DNA of 64,000 bases, from NCBI GenBank assembly GCA_947488765.1, contig CANLAE010000004.1, forward strand, positions 87,966 through 151,965. Direction: 5' to 3'. Origin of the DNA: Chitinophagaceae bacterium. GTDB taxonomy: Bacteria; Bacteroidota; Bacteroidia; Chitinophagales; Chitinophagaceae. A program made the translations under genes and the position numbers. Below, piece after piece: positions 43,101 to 51,927 of this stretch (position 1 is its first letter; each line of letters opens with the position of its first letter). The notes beneath the pieces were generated by a model. It ran no database searches. It was not told where the DNA came from and was given only the letters and a program-made list of their open reading frames with translations.

Positions 43101-43563
43101 TTATGAGTCAGCTCAAGATAATTATCAAAATGGAACTATTCATTACCAACTGAATTCATTAAGTGATGGTGTTCATTTCATCAAAATAAAAGCATGGGAT
43201 ATTGCTAATAATTCATCTGAAATTATTATTGAGTTTTTAGTGGCAAAAACGCAGCAATTAAAAATTCATCATGTTTATAATTATCCTAATCCTTTTACTA
43301 CAAGTACAAATTTTTGGTTTGAGCATAATCAACCCTCTACCAATTTAAATGTGCTGATCAATATTTATTCGGTTTCTGGGAAATTGGTACATCAAATCCA
43401 GCGGTCAATCATTAGTGATGGAAATAGAGTAAATGATATTTTTTGGGATGGAAAAGACAAATTCAATCAAAAATTAGCACGTGGTGTATATTTTTATCGT
43501 ATTATTGTGTCGAGTTTGTTTGGGCAAAAAGCTGAAACTACTCAAAAAATATATTTATTGTAA
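40123..43563 (+). CDS. porU: Type IX secretion system sortase PorU (C25 gingipain-like fold)
   Basis: YVIIAPPVFLSEAKRLAQFHQQQYQYKVIVASTTDIFNEFASG..; GALFFNYNGHGGYNRLADEAIL, TATCDFVPYDDP; C-terminal YPNPFTTSTNFWFEHN. Confidence 0.93.
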   Translation: MKNLKFTILIAFFLGIFSLQFTLLLAQRQYTTQSVLAAGNCYKLSTKIEGIYKVDVSFLNSLGINTNNLASASIQLFGNGGKMLNENNSVYPLDDVTENAIEMFDGGDGVFNGNDFFLFYGQSPDNWLKDSINQKFIHQKNIYADSVIYFIKIGNNGKRINSSNTISIANKFVTSFNERYFYEHDLINFLNSGKEWFGEEFSSLPGNSLSRSFAVDMSGLEPAQPIQLNTNLACRSIGSSSSFSVTVNNQIVQNINMGIVSGNFLEAFVTNNSQNSFFSASNNLLNISFNFNPSSLSAQGWLNWFELHARKKLSMASQNQLFFRDWQSVGTGNIVKYTINNCTSTTSVWDITNSFVPEKISTTFGNAQLTFNRESSRLREFIVFNNSNYLIPVPIGKIDNQNLHNSQQVDYVIIAPPVFLSEAKRLAQFHQQQYQYKVIVASTTDIFNEFASGNADPSAIRDFVKMYFDKAAGDTTKIPKYLLLFGAASFDYKNRLKNNTNFIPCYESINSIDPLLSYTSDDFFALLNDGDDINLNAPPSQLDIAIGRIPVSTIDEAKNAVDKIINYHSKSSLGQWRNNTIFTADDKDGNTHLNDAEVVSKNANTTNNLFNQSKIYLDAYPLVSGSGGGRYPAVNNAIVNQISTGALFFNYNGHGGYNRLADEAILSQDEANQFNNANKLPLFITATCDFVPYDDPTKTALGTSLLVAEKTGAIGLVTTTRVVFAFSNRIMNDNFLKIILKKDIAKGYLTLGESVKRAKNETYQNYSDVINNRKFTLIGDPAIQLAFPKTNIQITNINNHPITGNDTLKPLAKYTFSGQILDLNGALQNNFNGTIYPVLFDKVQLIKTLGNDPQSPVAQFNQQTNVIYRGKATVQNGLFDFSFIVPKDINNQVGNGRLSTYAENGITDANGVLNSFLIGGVGNNLISDSKGPEIKAYLNDEKFVNGGLVNERPILILQLSDSSGINSSGIGIGHDITAVIDGDEKNIIVLNSFYESAQDNYQNGTIHYQLNSLSDGVHFIKIKAWDIANNSSEIIIEFLVAKTQQLKIHHVYNYPNPFTTSTNFWFEHNQPSTNLNVLINIYSVSGKLVHQIQRSIISDGNRVNDIFWDGKDKFNQKLARGVYFYRIIVSSLFGQKAETTQKIYLL

Positions 43564-43673
43564 CTAAAATAACTGCATGATTTGATTTCTACTCGATAAT
43601 TTCAACCGTCCAAATTTGGCTGTTTGAAATAATCTTTTATTTTTACAATTCATCTTTAAAATTATTGACCTCG

Positions 43674-44849
43674 ATGAGACAATCAACCTTAAAAGCTGCT
43701 GCTCTTTTTTTATGTATTGGTGCATTATCGCCAAAGGCTAATTCCCAATCATCTAATGAAACAATCAATGTAGTTACATCAGCTGTACCTTTTTTACGTA
43801 TTTCTCCAGATGCTGCTGCAGGCGGTATGGGTGATGTGGGTATTGCTACGGCATCTGATGCCAACAGTTCTTTTTGGAATTTGGCCAAAACTCCTTTTGC
43901 AAAACAAAAATCAGGAATTGGTTTTACCTACACCCCTTGGTTAAAAGATTTAGGATTAACAGATGTATATCTAGCTAGCTTAGCAGGGTATTACAAATTG
44001 GATGATGAACAAGCATTGTCTGCTTCCCTTCGTTATTTCAGTTTGGGAAATATTCAATTTACTGACTTTGCTGGAAATGATTTACAATCTTATCGTCCAA
44101 GAGAGTTTAGTGTTGACTTCGGTTATTCTAGAAAGTTAGGAAAAAATTTAAGTTTAGGTGTAGCATTGCGTTATATTAACTCTAGCTTGGCAAATGGTTC
44201 ATTTGGCGGAACAACCTACAAAGCCGGGAATGCTTTTGCTGGTGATATTTCTCTCTTTCATCATGGACAAAATGAAGAAGGAAATGGTTGGAATTGGGGT
44301 GTTGTATTGTCTAATTTAGGTTCAAAAATCAGCTATACCAACGATGCAAATAACAAAGACTACATTCCTGCCAATTTAGGATTGGGTGTTACTTATACAA
44401 AAGTATTTGATGAAGTAAATAAAATTACTTTTGGATTAGATGTTAACAAATTAATGGTTCCTACTCCTCCAATGCCAGTAAATCCAACAACTCCAAATGC
44501 TACATCTATCGATTCTTCTAATTTAGCAAGTTATAGAAATCAAGGTGTTTTGGGAAGTTGGTTCAAATCATTTGGTGATGCGGGCAGTTTTGGAAATGAA
44601 TTAAAAGAGTTTCAACTTTCTGTGGGTGCAGAGTATATGTACAATGATCAATTTGCATTACGTGCTGGATATTTTTATGAAGATAAATACAAGGGCAACC
44701 GTAAATATTTTACAGTAGGTGCAGGGTTGAAGTATAATGTAATTGGATTGAACTTTTCATACTTAATTCCTTCAGGAAATGGTATCACAAGAAATCCGTT
44801 GTCAAACACATTGCGTTTCGGATTAACTTTTGACATTTCAGGAAAATAA
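43674..44849 (+). CDS. porV: Type IX secretion system outer membrane protein PorV
   Basis: VPFLRISPDAAAGGMGDVGIATASDANSSFWNLAKTPFA; directly after porU. Start corrected to ATG 43674 (MRQSTLKAAALF). Confidence 0.93.
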   Translation: MRQSTLKAAALFLCIGALSPKANSQSSNETINVVTSAVPFLRISPDAAAGGMGDVGIATASDANSSFWNLAKTPFAKQKSGIGFTYTPWLKDLGLTDVYLASLAGYYKLDDEQALSASLRYFSLGNIQFTDFAGNDLQSYRPREFSVDFGYSRKLGKNLSLGVALRYINSSLANGSFGGTTYKAGNAFAGDISLFHHGQNEEGNGWNWGVVLSNLGSKISYTNDANNKDYIPANLGLGVTYTKVFDEVNKITFGLDVNKLMVPTPPMPVNPTTPNATSIDSSNLASYRNQGVLGSWFKSFGDAGSFGNELKEFQLSVGAEYMYNDQFALRAGYFYEDKYKGNRKYFTVGAGLKYNVIGLNFSYLIPSGNGITRNPLSNTLRFGLTFDISGK

Positions 44850-44870
44850 TATTTAATTTATTTCATTTTT

Positions 44871-44906
44871 CAAAAGCAAAGGTGTAATCCCCTTTGCTTT
44901 TTTTTA
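44871..44906 (+). terminator. Terminator after porV
   Basis: AAAAGCAAAGG-tgtaatc-CCCTTTGCTTTTTTTT. Confidence 0.85.
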
Positions 44907-44916
44907 TAAAAAAAAT

Positions 44917-45399
44917 ATGGCAAACATTAGAATTGGTTACGGAGTAGATTTTCATCAATTAGTTGAGGGCAGGGATCTTTGGATTGGAGGTGTAAAAATC
45001 CCCCATACAAAAGGTGCTTTAGGTCATAGTGATGCAGATGTGTTGTTACACGCTATTTGTGATGCAATGTTGGGTGCTGCTTGTTTAGGAGACATAGGTG
45101 AGCACTTCCCCGATACCTCTAACGAATTTAAAAATATTGACAGTAAGATTTTATTGCAAAAAAGTTTTGAGCTGATTAAAAATAAAGGGTATTCAATCGT
45201 AAATATTGATACAACTCTTTGTTTGGAGTTACCAAAAATTAAACCTTATATCCCCCAAATTCAAAAAGTTATTGCTGAAATAGTACACATAACCGTTGAT
45301 GATATTTCTATAAAAGCCACCACAACCGAAACAATGGGTTTTGTTGGCAGACAAGAAGGTTTAATAGCTTATGCAAGTATTTTGCTAAAAAAGTATTAA
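44917..45399 (+). CDS. ispF: 2-C-methyl-D-erythritol 2,4-cyclodiphosphate synthase
   Basis: RIGYGVDFHQLVEGRDLWIGGVKIPHTKGALGHSDADVLLHAICDAMLGAA. Confidence 0.97.
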   Translation: MANIRIGYGVDFHQLVEGRDLWIGGVKIPHTKGALGHSDADVLLHAICDAMLGAACLGDIGEHFPDTSNEFKNIDSKILLQKSFELIKNKGYSIVNIDTTLCLELPKIKPYIPQIQKVIAEIVHITVDDISIKATTTETMGFVGRQEGLIAYASILLKKY

Positions 45400-45457
45400 A
45401 TTGTATTTAAAACACAATTACACCCAGATTTCTATTCTGGATTTAAATTAATTAAAT

Positions 45458-46756
45458 ATGATTGAAAGTAAAACGTCCTCTAAAATAGCAATAATTGGGT
45501 TAGGATACGTAGGATTGCCATTAGCAATAGAATTTGGAAAAAAATATGATGTCTTGGGTTTTGATATCAATCAGGTTCGTATTGATGAATTGGAGAACGG
45601 TATTGACAGAACAAAAGAAGCAGATTTAAAAACAGTTATGGAGGTGGTTGAATTAAGGAAATCCAGTAATCACAAAGGGTTGCATTTTTCTTCCGATGTA
45701 AATAAGCTAAAACAATACAATGTTTTTATTGTAACTGTTCCAACACCAATAGACAACTTCAAGGCACCCGATTTAAAACCGCTTCTAGCTGCAAGTGCTA
45801 TGATTGGTAAAGTTTTGAAAGAAGGAGATGTTGTAATTTATGAATCTACCGTTTATCCCGGATGTACAGAAGAAGATTGTGTGCCAGTACTCGAAAAACA
45901 TTCCGGATTGGTTTTCAATAAAAACTTTTATTGTGGTTACTCTCCGGAAAGAATAAACCCAGGCGATAAAGTAAACACATTGACTACCATCAAAAAAGTA
46001 ACTTCCGGATCAACAGATGCAATAGCAACTTATGTAGATGATTTATATGCAAGTATTATTATTGCAGGTACGCACAAAGCACCCACAATAAAAGTGGCTG
46101 AAGCATCAAAAGCCATTGAAAATGCACAAAGAGATGTAAACATTTCTTTTATCAATGAATTGGCTCTGATTTTTGATAGAATGGGTATTGATACTACAGA
46201 TGTAATTGAAGCTGCCGGAACCAAATGGAATTTCTTAAAGTACAGACCGGGGTTAGTTGGTGGGCATTGTATAGGTGTAGATCCTTATTATCTCGCCCAC
46301 AAAGCAGAAAGTCTGGGGCATCATCCCGAAGTTATATTAAGCGGACGCAGGGTAAACGATAACATGGGTTTGTTCGTTGCGAATAAAGTAGTAAGATTAA
46401 TGATAAAAAAGGGACAAAAAATTAGTGGCTCAAAAGCCTTGATTTTAGGAATTACTTTTAAAGAAAACTGTCCTGATATCCGGAATACAAGGGTGATAGA
46501 TATTTATAATGAACTAAAACAATACGGTGTTCAGGTTGAGGTGTACGACCCTCATGCAAACGAAGATGAAGTGAAGGAAGAATTGGGTATTGAATTAGTG
46601 CAAAATTTGGGCAAAGAGTACGGAGCAGTTATTTTAGCTGTTGCCCATAAAGAGTTTAATGAATTGCCATTACAAACTTTAATAAAGGATAATCATACCG
46701 TTGTATTTGACACAAAATCATTTTTTAATCGCCAAATGGTTGATGCTCGTTTGTAA
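45458..46756 (+). CDS. Nucleotide-sugar (UDP-HexNAc-type) dehydrogenase, TviB/WbpA-like
   Basis: IAIIGLGYVGLPLAIEFGKKYDVLGFD; YESTVYPGCTEEDCVPVLE; GGHCIGVDPYYLAHKAESLGHHPEVILSGRRVND. Confidence 0.94.
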   Translation: MIESKTSSKIAIIGLGYVGLPLAIEFGKKYDVLGFDINQVRIDELENGIDRTKEADLKTVMEVVELRKSSNHKGLHFSSDVNKLKQYNVFIVTVPTPIDNFKAPDLKPLLAASAMIGKVLKEGDVVIYESTVYPGCTEEDCVPVLEKHSGLVFNKNFYCGYSPERINPGDKVNTLTTIKKVTSGSTDAIATYVDDLYASIIIAGTHKAPTIKVAEASKAIENAQRDVNISFINELALIFDRMGIDTTDVIEAAGTKWNFLKYRPGLVGGHCIGVDPYYLAHKAESLGHHPEVILSGRRVNDNMGLFVANKVVRLMIKKGQKISGSKALILGITFKENCPDIRNTRVIDIYNELKQYGVQVEVYDPHANEDEVKEELGIELVQNLGKEYGAVILAVAHKEFNELPLQTLIKDNHTVVFDTKSFFNRQMVDARL

Positions 46757-46783
46757 TTAAGTTTAAAAGGGATGATTTATCAT

Positions 46784-46814
46784 TTGTTCTATTGGTTATC
46801 TCTAACTACATTTG
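46784..46814 (+). promoter_or_regulatory. Bacteroidetes-type promoter for exopolysaccharide export operon
   Basis: TTG-N20-TACATTTG. Confidence 0.72.
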
Positions 46815-46851
46815 CTAATATCTATCAGAAGCATTTTGTAATTCAATCATT

Positions 46852-46870
46852 GAAGGTCTCAAAGACTTTC
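46852..46870 (+). promoter_or_regulatory. Hairpin in 5' leader of the SLBB exporter gene
   Basis: GAAGGTCT-CAA-AGACTTTC, 8-bp stem (one G-U). Confidence 0.5.
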
Positions 46871-46918
46871 TGGGAGTGACATGGCGGAGCTCTGTAAAAA
46901 TCAAAAAAAGTTATAAAA

Positions 46919-49330
46919 ATGGCAAAGAAAATCAGTATTTTTTCTTCAAAAAAGGTAACGCTTGTATTGTTTCTTTTCTTTTCTATTAATTTATTTGCTC
47001 AATTACCTGCAAATATGAGTAACATCAGATCAAAGGATATTTCTGATGTGCAACTGCAAGAGTTTATTAAAAAAGCAGCTGCTTCCGGATTATCAGAGTC
47101 TCAATTTCAAGATGAGTTTTTAAAAAGAGGCATGAATTCGGGTGAAGTGGCGATATTGAAAAATAGGATAAGCCAGGCAACTGCAGCACCATCCTCAACA
47201 CCTAATCCTGTTTCAGAACCAAGGGTTTCTAATAGTCCAAATGATAAAGCCAATACAACCAACGCTACTTATGGAGGTGCTATTTTAGGAGCCGAATTAT
47301 TTTCAAATCCTACACTGAGTTTTGAGCCTGATTTAAGAATTGCCACCCCAAAAAATTATGTGCTTGGTGTTTCGGATAAAATATTATTAGACGTTTATGG
47401 GGTAAACCTATCACAACAAAATTTAGAAATAAGCCCTGAAGGCACAGTAAATATAAAATATGTAGGACCCCTATATATTAATGGTTTAACTATTGAAGAA
47501 GCTACGAAACGAATAAATGCCAAACTCATCAAATTATACCCAGAATTAAATTCTGGTAAAACTAAAATGCAAATTACTTTAACAGGTATTAAAAGTATCA
47601 AAGTTATTTTGGTTGGTGCGGTAAAAAAGCAGGGGACTTTTACATTATCCTCACTTGCAACTTTATTTAATGCACTTTTTATAAGTGGTGGGCCTGCAGA
47701 AAATGGATCATACAGAAATATTGAGTTAATAAGAAATAATAAAATTATCCAAGTTGCAGATTTGTATGATTTCTTATTAAAAGCAGATCAAAAAGCAAAT
47801 GTTGGACTTAAAGATAATGATGTTATAAGAATTCCTTTTGCCATAACAAAAGTTAATATTGACGGAGAGGTTAACAGGCCCGGCATATATGAATTGCAGC
47901 GTAATGAAACACTGGCTGATGTTTTAACATTTGCCGGAGGGTACAAAAGCCTTGCATATAAAGCAAGAATTACCGGTGTTAGAAATACCGATTTTGATAA
48001 AAGAGTGATAGATATTATAAAAGATTCTATTGCTTATTTTAAACCACAGAATGGAGATAGTTACAGTATAGGGGGCATAATTGACAGATTTCAAAATAGA
48101 GTTGTTATAAATGGTACTGTATTCAAACCGGGAAATTATGCCGTAGAAAAGGGGATAACACTGGATCAACTTATAAAAAAAGCGGAGGGTTTAAGGGAGG
48201 ATGCTTATACAGAAAGAGTAATCATCATTAGAACAAGAGAAGATTTAACTAAAGAATATATTAGCGTTAATTTAAATACACAATCAGGCAAAAATTTATT
48301 GATACAAAAAGAAGACGTAATAAACATTTCCTCAATATTTGATATTAAAGAAAAGTTTTCCGTTACAATAAATGGTGCAGTAAGAAAACCGGGCAGTTAT
48401 GGCTTCGAGGACAGCCTTTCATTGAAATCATTGTTGTTAATGGTAGGCGGTTTTGCAGACAATGCAACAGGGAAAGACATTGAAATTTCCCGCAGAAAAC
48501 GGGATGTGGAAGTGAATAGTCCGCAAAGCCCGATTGTAGAAATAATCAAAATAAATGATACCACCGATTTGGCATTATTTGCTAACGATATCAAACTACA
48601 AGCATTTGATGTTATCAGTGTAAAGGTGAATTCTTTTTACAAGCCTCAGATTAATGTTTCTATTGCAGGAGAGGTATTAAACCCAGGAACCTATACTTTG
48701 CAAAACAGATCAGAGCGCATTAGTGATTTGATCAAAAGGGCGGGTAATACTTTATACACTGCAAATCTTGAAGGTGCAAAATTAATTCGAAGAAATTACT
48801 TGTCCGGAAACGACCTTGAGACAATAGAAAAAATTGCAATGTCCGGTAAAGATTCATCCGGAATATTAACCAATAAGGAGAGAAAACCTTACCGCGAGAT
48901 TTCGATAGCGTTAACCAATATTATGAATCAGCCAGGTAGTTTTGATGATATTTTGTTGGAAGAATCTGATCAGATTATTATACCTATGAAAGACAATATG
49001 GTTTCGGTATATGGAGAAGTGTTTAAACAAATAACCATTAGCTATGAAGCGACAAAAAAGCTTAAAAATTACATATACGATGCCGGCGGTGTTACTGCAT
49101 CTTCAAATAAGCAAAATATTTTTGTAATCTACCCTAATGGAAAAGCTGCAAATATTAAACATACTTTTTTATTTTTTAGGAAGTATCCCAAAATTACAGC
49201 TGGGTCTAGAATATTTGTTCCTAAAGAGCCGGAAAAGAAAGGAACCGATTCAGTAAAATCTGGTTTAATCATATCTTCAATTTCTGCATTTGTTACTGCA
49301 GCTGCATTGGCATATCAGTTAACAAAATAA
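46919..49330 (+). CDS. Polysaccharide export (Wza-like) SLBB-domain protein
   Basis: Poly-export domain YVLGVSDKILLDVYGVNLSQQNLEISPEGTVNIKYVGPLYINGLTIEEA and repeated SLBB units (VNIDGEVNRPGIYEL, VTINGAVRKPGSYGF, VSIAGEVLNPGTYTL). Confidence 0.94.
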   Translation: MAKKISIFSSKKVTLVLFLFFSINLFAQLPANMSNIRSKDISDVQLQEFIKKAAASGLSESQFQDEFLKRGMNSGEVAILKNRISQATAAPSSTPNPVSEPRVSNSPNDKANTTNATYGGAILGAELFSNPTLSFEPDLRIATPKNYVLGVSDKILLDVYGVNLSQQNLEISPEGTVNIKYVGPLYINGLTIEEATKRINAKLIKLYPELNSGKTKMQITLTGIKSIKVILVGAVKKQGTFTLSSLATLFNALFISGGPAENGSYRNIELIRNNKIIQVADLYDFLLKADQKANVGLKDNDVIRIPFAITKVNIDGEVNRPGIYELQRNETLADVLTFAGGYKSLAYKARITGVRNTDFDKRVIDIIKDSIAYFKPQNGDSYSIGGIIDRFQNRVVINGTVFKPGNYAVEKGITLDQLIKKAEGLREDAYTERVIIIRTREDLTKEYISVNLNTQSGKNLLIQKEDVINISSIFDIKEKFSVTINGAVRKPGSYGFEDSLSLKSLLLMVGGFADNATGKDIEISRRKRDVEVNSPQSPIVEIIKINDTTDLALFANDIKLQAFDVISVKVNSFYKPQINVSIAGEVLNPGTYTLQNRSERISDLIKRAGNTLYTANLEGAKLIRRNYLSGNDLETIEKIAMSGKDSSGILTNKERKPYREISIALTNIMNQPGSFDDILLEESDQIIIPMKDNMVSVYGEVFKQITISYEATKKLKNYIYDAGGVTASSNKQNIFVIYPNGKAANIKHTFLFFRKYPKITAGSRIFVPKEPEKKGTDSVKSGLIISSISAFVTAAALAYQLTK

Positions 49331-49472
49331 ATAGATTGCCAACCAATTTCTTTGATAAAATTAACCTATGAAAAAAAGAAGAAAATTTAAGAATATATAG
49401 AATTTTTGATTCTAATTTTTTAGTTTTCTTCATCATAAATAACAATATACTTTAAATTATTAAAATAACAGA

Positions 49473-50537
49473 ATGTCAAATTACATTTCTACAGAAGTGA
49501 CAGATGAGATATCTTTTGCTGAAATTAAGACCAAGATTAAAAGTTGGCTTTTTCATCTCAAACAATACTGGTGGAAGCTTTTATTGGTTGGTATCCTCGG
49601 TGGGTTGCTTGGGTTACTGTATGCCTTTATAACACCCAAAAAGTTCACAGCAAAATTGAGTTTTGTAGTAGAAGAAGGTAAATCTACCACCGGAGGTTTA
49701 GCATCTTTAGCAGGACAACTTGGATTTGACGTGGGCAGTAGTTCAACAGGAGGAACGAGTGGGCTATTATACGGAGAAAATTTGTTGTTGTTTTTAAAAA
49801 GTAACAATCTTACTAAAGAAGTTTTATTAACACCTTATGATACTTTAAAAAATTATTCTTTGGCTGATAAATATGCAGAAGTTTATAAATTAAGAAAAAA
49901 ATGGACAAAAAGCAGGAAAATTAACCAAACAGTATTTTTTCCAGTTACTCACACTTTACCATTTACAAGATTACAAGACAGTTTGTTGCATTTGATATGC
50001 GAGAGAATTTTATTAAAAGAAATAAAAGTTGAACGACCAGAAAAAAAAGCATCTTTCATCAATGTGGAAACAACACTGAGAGATGAATTATTGTCAAAAT
50101 ATTATTGCGAAAGATTAGTAACAAAGGCCGTTGCTAAATACATTTACTATAAAACAATGCGACAAAAAACCAATGTAGACCGCTTACAACAAAGGGCAGA
50201 TAGCATAGGCAATATTTTAAACAATAAAACATTCATCAGTGCATCTGATCAGGAAAAAATACTAGATGTGAATCCAGCTGCAAGAACAGCTACCGTAAAT
50301 GCTGAAATGAGCAGTAGAGATAAAACAATGATGCTTACACTCTTTGGTGAAGTAGTAAAAAACCTGGAGATTGCTAAGGTTCAATTAAGCCAGGAAACAC
50401 CTACCATTCAAATGGTGGACACTGTTGATTTGCCATTAGACGACAATACTAAAGACGATATGTATTTCCCTTTCATTGGGTTTTTAATATTTTGTTTTTT
50501 ATCTACACTGATTATAATTGCAAACAAATTCTTTTAA
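49473..50537 (+). CDS. Wzz-type chain-length determinant, without a kinase domain
   Basis: TM1 WWKLLLVGILGGLLGLLYAF, TM2 near C-term FPFIGFLIFCFLSTLIIIA; no Walker A motif. Confidence 0.85.
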   Translation: MSNYISTEVTDEISFAEIKTKIKSWLFHLKQYWWKLLLVGILGGLLGLLYAFITPKKFTAKLSFVVEEGKSTTGGLASLAGQLGFDVGSSSTGGTSGLLYGENLLLFLKSNNLTKEVLLTPYDTLKNYSLADKYAEVYKLRKKWTKSRKINQTVFFPVTHTLPFTRLQDSLLHLICERILLKEIKVERPEKKASFINVETTLRDELLSKYYCERLVTKAVAKYIYYKTMRQKTNVDRLQQRADSIGNILNNKTFISASDQEKILDVNPAARTATVNAEMSSRDKTMMLTLFGEVVKNLEIAKVQLSQETPTIQMVDTVDLPLDDNTKDDMYFPFIGFLIFCFLSTLIIIANKFF

Positions 50538-51837
50538 ACAATTTTTTTTGAAAATTAATGTGCATAGTAGGGTTATCCGAAATTTTTTTCATTTAGGTGC
50601 GTATCAATTAGCAAACCTACTTTATCCAATTTTAATTTCTCCATACCTTATTTCTAAAGTGGGGATAGATAATTTTGGATTATTGGTATCTGCTCAAGCG
50701 TTAATGACTTTTCTGATAATTATTTGTGATTATGGTTTTAATATGACGGCTACCAAGGATATAAGCTTATCCTCTAACAATATGAAATCAGTCGAGGTCA
50801 TATTTAATTCTGTTATGTGTGTTAAATTCTTATTGCTATTTGTTTGTTTTATATTTTTATTGTTTTTAATAAGTTTTGTTCCATTTTTCATAAGTCATTC
50901 ATTTTTATTTCTTATCTCTTTTCTTATTCCTCTTGGACGCACTTTTTTTCCTATCTGGTTTTTTCAGGGTATGCAAAAAATGCAGTACTTAATATTTTAT
51001 TCTTTTTTTTCAAAAGGAATAGCTGCTGTTTTAATATTTTCTTTAGTGAATTATAGAGAGGATTATTTAATTGTCAATCCGATCATTGGAGGGATGGATT
51101 TTTTAGCAACACTTATTATCATCATCATAGCTAAAAATAAATTCAAGTTGTCTTTTTTTTTACCTGGAATTAAAAACATAAAAGAGCAAACCAAAAAGAG
51201 TTTTTTTATGTTTACTTCTATCTTTTTTAGTAATATCTCTACCAATTTGGGGGTTATAATTTTGGGTAATTTTGTAAGTCCCATAGATCTTGGAATATAT
51301 TCAGTTGCTGAAAGAGCAATCTTGTTAATTAAACAATTTCCATTAATAATATTTCAAGCTGTTTATCCCCATGTCTCAAGGATGTGGATAGAGTCTAAAA
51401 TTTATTTCTTTAGATATATTAAAAACCTATTCTTTTTTTTATTAATCTGTATTAGTTTGATTGCTTTTTTTACAGCTTCTTTTTCAGAAACTATTAGTTT
51501 ATTTTTTAGTCATGAAAATAATAAAGAAATCGGAATCCTATTAAAATATATGGTCTGTTTAACAATAATATCTGGTCTAAATATTCCTGCATTTATCGTT
51601 ATTTTACTGACTGAAAAAACGAAGTTTTTTTCTAGCCTAGTAGTTTTTGCAAATATATTTTATTTGCTAATTGGCTTTTTTCTGTCCTATAAATATGGCT
51701 ATTGGGGAATTGTAATAGCTATTTTAATTTGTGACTTAATCATCACTATAGCCAATAATTTTATGGCCATAAAATTAAAGTTGTTTTATTCTGATAATAA
51801 AACCAGCATTAAAATATCAGAGGTCAATATAAATTAG
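50518..51837 (+). CDS. Wzx-type oligosaccharide flippase (non-ATG start; exact start uncertain)
   Basis: Many TM helices; FFHLGAYQLANLLYPILISPYLISKVGIDNFGLLVSAQALM is typical of RfbX/Wzx. Confidence 0.9.
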   Translation: MQTNSFKQFFLKINVHSRVIRNFFHLGAYQLANLLYPILISPYLISKVGIDNFGLLVSAQALMTFLIIICDYGFNMTATKDISLSSNNMKSVEVIFNSVMCVKFLLLFVCFIFLLFLISFVPFFISHSFLFLISFLIPLGRTFFPIWFFQGMQKMQYLIFYSFFSKGIAAVLIFSLVNYREDYLIVNPIIGGMDFLATLIIIIIAKNKFKLSFFLPGIKNIKEQTKKSFFMFTSIFFSNISTNLGVIILGNFVSPIDLGIYSVAERAILLIKQFPLIIFQAVYPHVSRMWIESKIYFFRYIKNLFFFLLICISLIAFFTASFSETISLFFSHENNKEIGILLKYMVCLTIISGLNIPAFIVILLTEKTKFFSSLVVFANIFYLLIGFFLSYKYGYWGIVIAILICDLIITIANNFMAIKLKLFYSDNKTSIKISEVNIN

Positions 51838-51927
51838 TATAGCAGCTTTGCTTTGTATTGTACTCGTTTTATTAAACTTAATATTAGTACAATTACTTAA
51901 CTAATCAGACTAAATTTTTTATTTAAG

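Noticed and set aside
46871-46895. GGCGGAGC patch as an RfaH ops/JUMPStart element
   Set aside because: Does not match GGCGGTAGCNT closely enough; kept only as part of the leader finding.
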